Assembly (NCBI GenBank): GCA_964427825.1
Contig: CAYRUU010000041.1
Span: forward strand, 1-7,242
Length of the DNA stretch: 7,242 bases
Origin: GCA-2747515 sp964427825
GTDB lineage: Bacteria; Patescibacteriota; Minisyncoccia; Moranbacterales; GCA-2747515
Reading direction: 5' to 3'
Shown: positions 3,681 to 7,242 of the stretch, piece after piece
Layout of the letters: each line of letters begins with the position of its first letter
Numbering within the stretch: the first letter of the stretch is position 1
The notes under the pieces: generated by a model
Database searches by the model: none
Seen by the model: only the letters and a program-made list of their open reading frames with translations
What the model was told of the DNA's origin: nothing
Made by a program: the position numbers and the translations under genes

Positions 3681-5330
3681 CTATTTCTTTTTCATTGCAG
3701 TGGCGGCGGCAATAAAAGCATTGAAAAGCGGATGCGGCACAAGAGGCGAAGATTGAAACTCCGGGTGAAATTGTGTGGCAAGAAAAAACGGATGTGTCTC
3801 GCGCGGTAATTCCATAATTTCCATGAGCGCACCATCAGGCGATGTGCCGGAAAAAATCATACCGGCGTCTGTGATCTGCTTTACATATGCGGCATTCACT
3901 TCATAGCGATGACGATGGCGCTCGGTAACGGTCTTTGTACCATAGGCCTGTGCGGCAATTGTCTTTGGCACAATGTGCGCCGTATAGGATCCCAAACGCA
4001 TGGAGCCCCCCAAATCATTACGATCCAATTTCTTCTTTTGCTCCGGCAAGATGTCGACAACGCAATGTGGTGATGCGGGATTGATTTCTGTAGTGTTGGC
4101 GTTGGTAAGCCCAACAACATTGCGCGCAAATTCAATCACAGCGATTTGCATGCCATAACACAGTCCCAAATAAGGGATACGCTGCTCGCGACAAAATTGC
4201 GCCGCAGCAATAATGCCTTCCACACCGCGCGATCCAAAACCGCCCGGCACAACAATCCCGTCGTAATTGCGCAAGTCTTCTAATGCTGCTGGATCATTTT
4301 CATAAACTGTGCTATCCAGCCACGCCAAAATGGGTTTGCGGTTGGCATGGAATGCAGCGTGCTTGATTGCCTCAATCACGCTGATATAGGCATCGGACAA
4401 GACAAAGTCGCCCGTCTCAAAATATTTCCCCACTACGCCAATCCGCACAGGTGCAGTAGCCGTTTCAATTTTTGTTGTAAAATCAATCCATTCATGAAGA
4501 TCACACGGCTTCTCCACAAGCCCCAGTTTCCTCTGTACAATGGCACTAAGATGGTCTTTCTCAAAATTAACCGGTACGTGATAGATGCTCTCCACATCCG
4601 GCGCACTGATTACCGCCTCCTCCTCAACATCGCAGCTCAAAGCAATTTTCTCTTTGCGTTTCTGGTCAAGTGGCACAGAAGCGCGCGCAACAATGATGTC
4701 AGGCTGGATACCCGCGCCGTTCAGTGATCGCGCCGCATATTGCGTTGGTTTGGTTTTCATCTCGCCGATGGTGCTCGGCATAGGTACATAACTCACCATC
4801 ACAAACAGTACGTCGTGCGGGTGGCGCGATTTCATCATACGCGCTGCCTCCAAGAAGAGTACGTTTTGATACTCACCGATTGTACCGCCAATCTCAATCA
4901 ATGTGATTGCCGCATCCGCCTGTTCCGCAGCTTTTTCAATACGATCAATAATCTCCAGTGGGATGTGCGGTACAACCTCCACACACTTGCCGTGGTAGCC
5001 ACCGCTGCGCTCGCGTTCAATCACTGATTGATAGACACGTCCCGTTGTCATGTAGTTGATACGAGACAGCTGTACATCCAAAAAGCGCTCATAATTTCCC
5101 ATGTCCTGATCGGTCTCGTCACCGTCGGAAAGCACAAACACTTCGCCGTGCTCCGTCGGGTTCATTGTACCGGCGTCAACATTGATATACGGATCCACCT
5201 TAAGTGCCGTGACGGTGTATCCACACGCCTTGAGCAGGCGCGCAAGTGACGACGATGTAATCCCCTTCCCCACTCCACTCATCACACCGCCGACAACGAA
5301 AATGTACTTACAATTGTTCTGTTTTTGCAT
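3681..5330 (-). CDS. pyrG: CTP synthase
   Basis: Makes CTP from UTP, ATP and glutamine; last step of pyrimidine nucleotide synthesis. From ATG 5330 the protein is 549 residues, close to the 545 of E. coli. Synthetase domain (1 to about 270): P-loop GGVMSGVGKGITSSS (14-28), VDAGTMNPTEHG (51-62), SDGDETDQDMGNYERF (68-83), EIGGTIGEYQN (146-156), KTKPTQ (192-197). Class I glutamine amidotransferase domain (about 295-549): GGFGSRG (363-369), nucleophile Cys391 in LGLCYGMQ, HRHRYEVN (472-479) and the catalytic His522/Glu524 in FHPEF. All catalytic elements are intact. The nucleophile loop has Tyr where many homologues have Leu (CLGMQ). An in-frame GTG at 5354 would add eight residues, but the family N-terminus (KYIFV near residue 8) and lack of an SD at either favour the ATG. 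It is separated from rplI by 122 bp with a terminator, so probably transcribed alone. Confidence 0.97.
   Translation of the reverse strand: MQKQNNCKYIFVVGGVMSGVGKGITSSSLARLLKACGYTVTALKVDPYINVDAGTMNPTEHGEVFVLSDGDETDQDMGNYERFLDVQLSRINYMTTGRVYQSVIERERSGGYHGKCVEVVPHIPLEIIDRIEKAAEQADAAITLIEIGGTIGEYQNVLFLEAARMMKSRHPHDVLFVMVSYVPMPSTIGEMKTKPTQYAARSLNGAGIQPDIIVARASVPLDQKRKEKIALSCDVEEEAVISAPDVESIYHVPVNFEKDHLSAIVQRKLGLVEKPCDLHEWIDFTTKIETATAPVRIGVVGKYFETGDFVLSDAYISVIEAIKHAAFHANRKPILAWLDSTVYENDPAALEDLRNYDGIVVPGGFGSRGVEGIIAAAQFCREQRIPYLGLCYGMQIAVIEFARNVVGLTNANTTEINPASPHCVVDILPEQKKKLDRNDLGGSMRLGSYTAHIVPKTIAAQAYGTKTVTERHRHRYEVNAAYVKQITDAGMIFSGTSPDGALMEIMELPRETHPFFLATQFHPEFQSSPLVPHPLFNAFIAAATAMKKK
5263..5270 (-). 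promoter_or_regulatory. KOPS-like octamer inside pyrG
   Basis: The minus strand reads GGGAAGGG, matching GGGNAGGG and pointing left, toward the dif-like site. It lies in the start region of pyrG, so the bases may be there for coding reasons. Both exact matches I found in the window share this orientation. Confidence 0.2.
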
Positions 5331-5383
5331 AGAATCTTTACTGTGCACCGACACAATGTCATTTAATAAATTATCTTCTTAAA

Positions 5384-5418
5384 GACAAAAGCGTTGTTGC
5401 TGTAGCAACTCCCCGCTT
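5384..5418 (-). terminator. Rho-independent terminator after rplI
   Basis: Read on the minus strand: AAGCG (5418-5414), GGGA, then GTTGC/GCAAC closing on TACA (5409-5396), a 2-nt bulge, CGCTT (5393-5389), then TTTGTCTTT. The two-part stem with a small internal loop ends in a U-rich tract about 35 bp beyond the rplI stop and 54 bp before the pyrG ATG. Confidence 0.55.
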
Positions 5419-5452
5419 GTTGCCCACGTCCGCTGCGTGTGTCGCATGGATG

Positions 5453-5896
5453 TTATGCTTTTGTCACTTTTACAATAATGGCCGATGTCACCCCGTCGCC
5501 GAAATCAATGCGCACTTCACGTGTCGTCACATCTTTGATGGGTGTGTCCAACATGACCGCCTTTTCCACAATAACGTGGTTGTGCTGTGCGGCAAGTGCT
5601 GTAACAATATCCTTGGCGGTAATGGAGCCAAACAGTTTCGTCTCTTTCGCCTTGGCGGCGATCGTAATCGTTTTTTTGTGAATCTGTTTTGCCAAAGCGC
5701 GTCGCTGTGTAAGATCGCTTTGCGCGTCGGCATGGCGCTTACGCTCGCGCGCTTCTGCCTCTCTGATCACGTGCGCTGTCGCCGCTTTGGCAATGCCGCG
5801 CGGAATGAGGTTGTTGAATGCAAAACCGTCGGACACCGTGACAATGGCGCCACGTTTACCGAGTGTTTTGTCATCTTGCAGGAGAATTACTTTCAT
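5453..5896 (-). CDS. rplI: Large-subunit ribosomal protein bL9
   Basis: Binds 23S rRNA through its N-terminal domain and extends away from the 50S subunit. The 147 residues match the usual length (about 148). N-terminal domain: MKVILLQDDKTLGKRGAIV then VSDGFAFNNLIPRGIAKAAT (to about residue 40), the bL9 signature. A charged connecting helix spans about 43-75 (EARERKRHADAQSDLTQRRALAKQI). The C-terminal domain begins with KLFGSITAKDIVTAL (87-101) and ends in the VRIDFGDGV...IIVKV strands. ATG 5896 gives the exact family N-terminus, but no SD precedes it; a perfect TATAAT ends only 10 nt upstream, implying a leader of about 4 nt. The preceding membrane-protein gene stops 18 bp upstream, so read-through from galU is also possible. 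Some groups of the Candidate Phyla Radiation are reported to lack bL9, so its presence narrows the lineage. Confidence 0.96.
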   Translation of the reverse strand: MKVILLQDDKTLGKRGAIVTVSDGFAFNNLIPRGIAKAATAHVIREAEARERKRHADAQSDLTQRRALAKQIHKKTITIAAKAKETKLFGSITAKDIVTALAAQHNHVIVEKAVMLDTPIKDVTTREVRIDFGDGVTSAIIVKVTKA

Positions 5897-5906
5897 ACTG
5901 GTCTGT

Positions 5907-5935
5907 ATTATAAATTACGGAGACGATTCGTGCAA
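5907..5935 (-). promoter_or_regulatory. Promoter for rplI
   Basis: On the minus strand TTGCAC (5935-5930), 17-bp spacer, TATAAT (5912-5907). The -10 is perfect and the -35 matches at its first three bases. The promoter overlaps the end of the upstream membrane-protein gene. Start of transcription near 5900 would give an almost leaderless mRNA. Confidence 0.5.
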
Positions 5936-6583
5936 GGCGTGGTATCGCAGTGAGTGTACCATGAGGAGATAGGCGGTGATGGCGTGAAACAATTTCGTGT
6001 CTTCTTGTACAGTTTCGCTGTTATGAATTGCCAAACAGACGCGGATATTATGCACCGGCAATTCGCTGTACACAAACAACATGTCATTTTGCACATAGGT
6101 CCGAAGGTTTGTCGTGCGTTCAAACAGTGCGTCATCTAACCGCGTGTTATGTAGCGTGCTAATTTTTACTAGGCGTTCGTGCGTGTCACGTGTCATCACC
6201 TGCAGAGCATAGCTGCGTACATACGGCAACAGCTGCATCACACGTGCCACAATATCCGCATAGTCCTTGATGGAAACCGTGCGCAAATCGGAAAAGATGT
6301 CGTAGACAATGTCATTTTTGCGGTTTGCGTGTCCGATGTAGGAATAGGATTCTGATAAGTCACGTTGTGCACGCGCAAAAAGACGTTGTATATGCACACG
6401 ATCGGCGATGGTCTGAAAGAATTGATAGTCACGCAAGCGATAGATGCCAAAACTCACAACACCCGCCGCCAGAAGTGTCAGGGCCTCTAGTTCATCTTCG
6501 GAAAAAATCCACCACCCACTCTGTACGATCAATGGCGTGGCAACAATGGCAATGAAGATAAACACATATACGAAAAACATCAT
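5915..6583 (-). CDS. Hypothetical two-helix membrane protein
   Basis: I do not recognise a named family for this 222-residue protein. Residues 3-20 (FFVYVFIFIAIVATPLIV) and about 33-49 (EALTLLAAGVVSFGIYR) are two membrane helices joined by a short loop (QSGWWIFSED). A long, charged, probably helical segment follows (about 50-100) with DLSESYSYIGHANRKNDIV, then a soluble domain of mixed helix and strand to the end. The layout (short membrane hairpin, signalling-helix-like linker, cytoplasmic domain of about 120 residues) resembles a sensor input module, but I see no kinase, GGDEF or HAMP signature. ATG 6583 (or the next codon, also ATG) starts 14 nt after the galU stop, so the two genes are probably co-transcribed. 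No SD. Its tail overlaps the rplI promoter. Real gene, function unknown. Confidence 0.8.
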   Translation of the reverse strand: MMFFVYVFIFIAIVATPLIVQSGWWIFSEDELEALTLLAAGVVSFGIYRLRDYQFFQTIADRVHIQRLFARAQRDLSESYSYIGHANRKNDIVYDIFSDLRTVSIKDYADIVARVMQLLPYVRSYALQVMTRDTHERLVKISTLHNTRLDDALFERTTNLRTYVQNDMLFVYSELPVHNIRVCLAIHNSETVQEDTKLFHAITAYLLMVHSLRYHALHESSP

Positions 6584-6597
6584 AGACGTAGCGTATG

Positions 6598-7242
6598 CTA
6601 TTTAAGTGATGTTAGATATTTTTGGAGCTTTTCTCTTGTTTCAGGGTGCTTGAGTCCCATATGAATTGTTGCTTGCAAAAGACCGAATTTGTCGCCGCAA
6701 TCATAGCGCTCCCCTTCCACCTCATAGCCGTAGATAGGGCGATCATCTGCCAGCATGCGCACAAAAGCATTGGCAAGGCGAATTTCACCAGCATCATTGC
6801 GCGATTGTTCCAATTTTTCAAATACGTCCGGCGTGATCACATATTTCCCCACGGCAATTAAGTTGGATGGTGCTTCTTCGGTTTTGGGTTTTTCCACAAA
6901 TGCGCGGATCTCATAGAGCCGATCGGCAATTTTATGCGGATTAACCACGCCAAAACGGTGAACATCTTCCCGTGGTACTTCGCATAGCGCAATAACGGGA
7001 TCAGTGTATTTTTCATAGATGTCAATGAGCTGCTTGATGGCAGGCACAGCGCCGTCAATGACGTCGTCACCAAACAATACCGCCACCGATTCGTTGGGAT
7101 GCACAAGATGGCGTGCGCACAAGATGGCGTGCCCGTCGCCCAAGGGTTCCGGCTGACGCACATAGGTAAACTTCGCCAACTTTGCGATCTTTTGCACTTC
7201 GCCGAGCATCGCGCGCTTGTCCTTTTCCACAAGTGTTTTTTC
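6598..7242 (-). CDS. galU: UTP-glucose-1-phosphate uridylyltransferase, 3' part
   Basis: Forms UDP-glucose and pyrophosphate from UTP and glucose-1-phosphate, supplying the cell envelope and nucleotide-sugar pools. The frame is open to the right edge, so the N-terminus with the G-x-G-T-R nucleotide loop lies outside; 214 codons are present. Numbering from the first codon in the window: YVRQPEPLGDGHAILCA (27-43) is the substrate-contact region; FGDDVID (57-63) corresponds to the conserved pyrophosphorylase D-D motif; FGVVNP (97-102), VEKP (116-119), AVGKYVITPDVFEKL (130-144), GEIRLANAF (152-160; many homologues have GEIQLTDA) and GERYDCGDKFGLLQA (177-191) follow in the expected order. The GTG in frame at 7230 is internal and not the true start. 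It is the first gene of the run toward the membrane protein and rplI. Confidence 0.93.
   Translation of the reverse strand, partial: EKTLVEKDKRAMLGEVQKIAKLAKFTYVRQPEPLGDGHAILCARHLVHPNESVAVLFGDDVIDGAVPAIKQLIDIYEKYTDPVIALCEVPREDVHRFGVVNPHKIADRLYEIRAFVEKPKTEEAPSNLIAVGKYVITPDVFEKLEQSRNDAGEIRLANAFVRMLADDRPIYGYEVEGERYDCGDKFGLLQATIHMGLKHPETREKLQKYLTSLK

Noticed and set aside
5331..5354. GTG start adding eight residues to CTP synthase
   Set aside because: No SD and the family N-terminus fits the downstream ATG; kept only as an alternative.

Overview
The window looks like a piece of a chromosome from a bacterium of the Candidate Phyla Radiation (Patescibacteria), most likely a parcubacterial-type lineage. 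The evidence is indirect. Housekeeping genes are short and scattered rather than in classical operons. The UMP kinase is of the archaeal type. A small membrane-anchored protein carries an Ada-like Cys domain of a kind I associate with this group. Core genes lack Shine-Dalgarno sites. The code is standard: every core gene reads through without internal TGA. The lineage is an inference, not a demonstrated fact.

Layout. Positions 1-72 are an edge fragment that cannot be assigned. Positions 73-318 hold a strong sigma70-type promoter for an orphan plus-strand gene (319-867) encoding a predicted secreted, Cys-containing protein. Positions 868-2072 are a 1.2-kb gene desert, AT-rich in part and full of dyads. 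In it lies a 28-bp sequence (1466-1493) with the architecture and core of a dif/Xer recombination site, plus an exact extra copy of one Xer arm (987-997), a perfect DnaA box, a 35-bp AT-rich inverted repeat and several hairpins. From 2073 to the right edge almost everything is on the minus strand: pyrH (archaeal type), an Ada-like membrane protein, pyrG, rplI, an unknown two-helix membrane protein and the 3' part of galU. The only plus-strand gene there is rpmA, divergent from the Ada-like gene and convergent with pyrG across a bidirectional terminator.

How it fits together. Genes on both sides point toward the desert, and the two KOPS-like octamers I found also point toward it. Together with the dif-like site this suggests that the desert is the replication terminus/dimer-resolution region rather than an origin. 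The metabolic genes are linked by pyrimidine nucleotides: PyrH makes UDP, the precursor of UTP; PyrG turns UTP into CTP; GalU uses UTP to make UDP-glucose for the cell envelope. rpmA and rplI encode ribosomal proteins bL27 and bL9. The most noteworthy signals are the dif-like site with its stray half-site, the orphan secreted protein (the only gene here with both a consensus promoter and an SD), and the -10 boxes sitting very close to SD-less starts.
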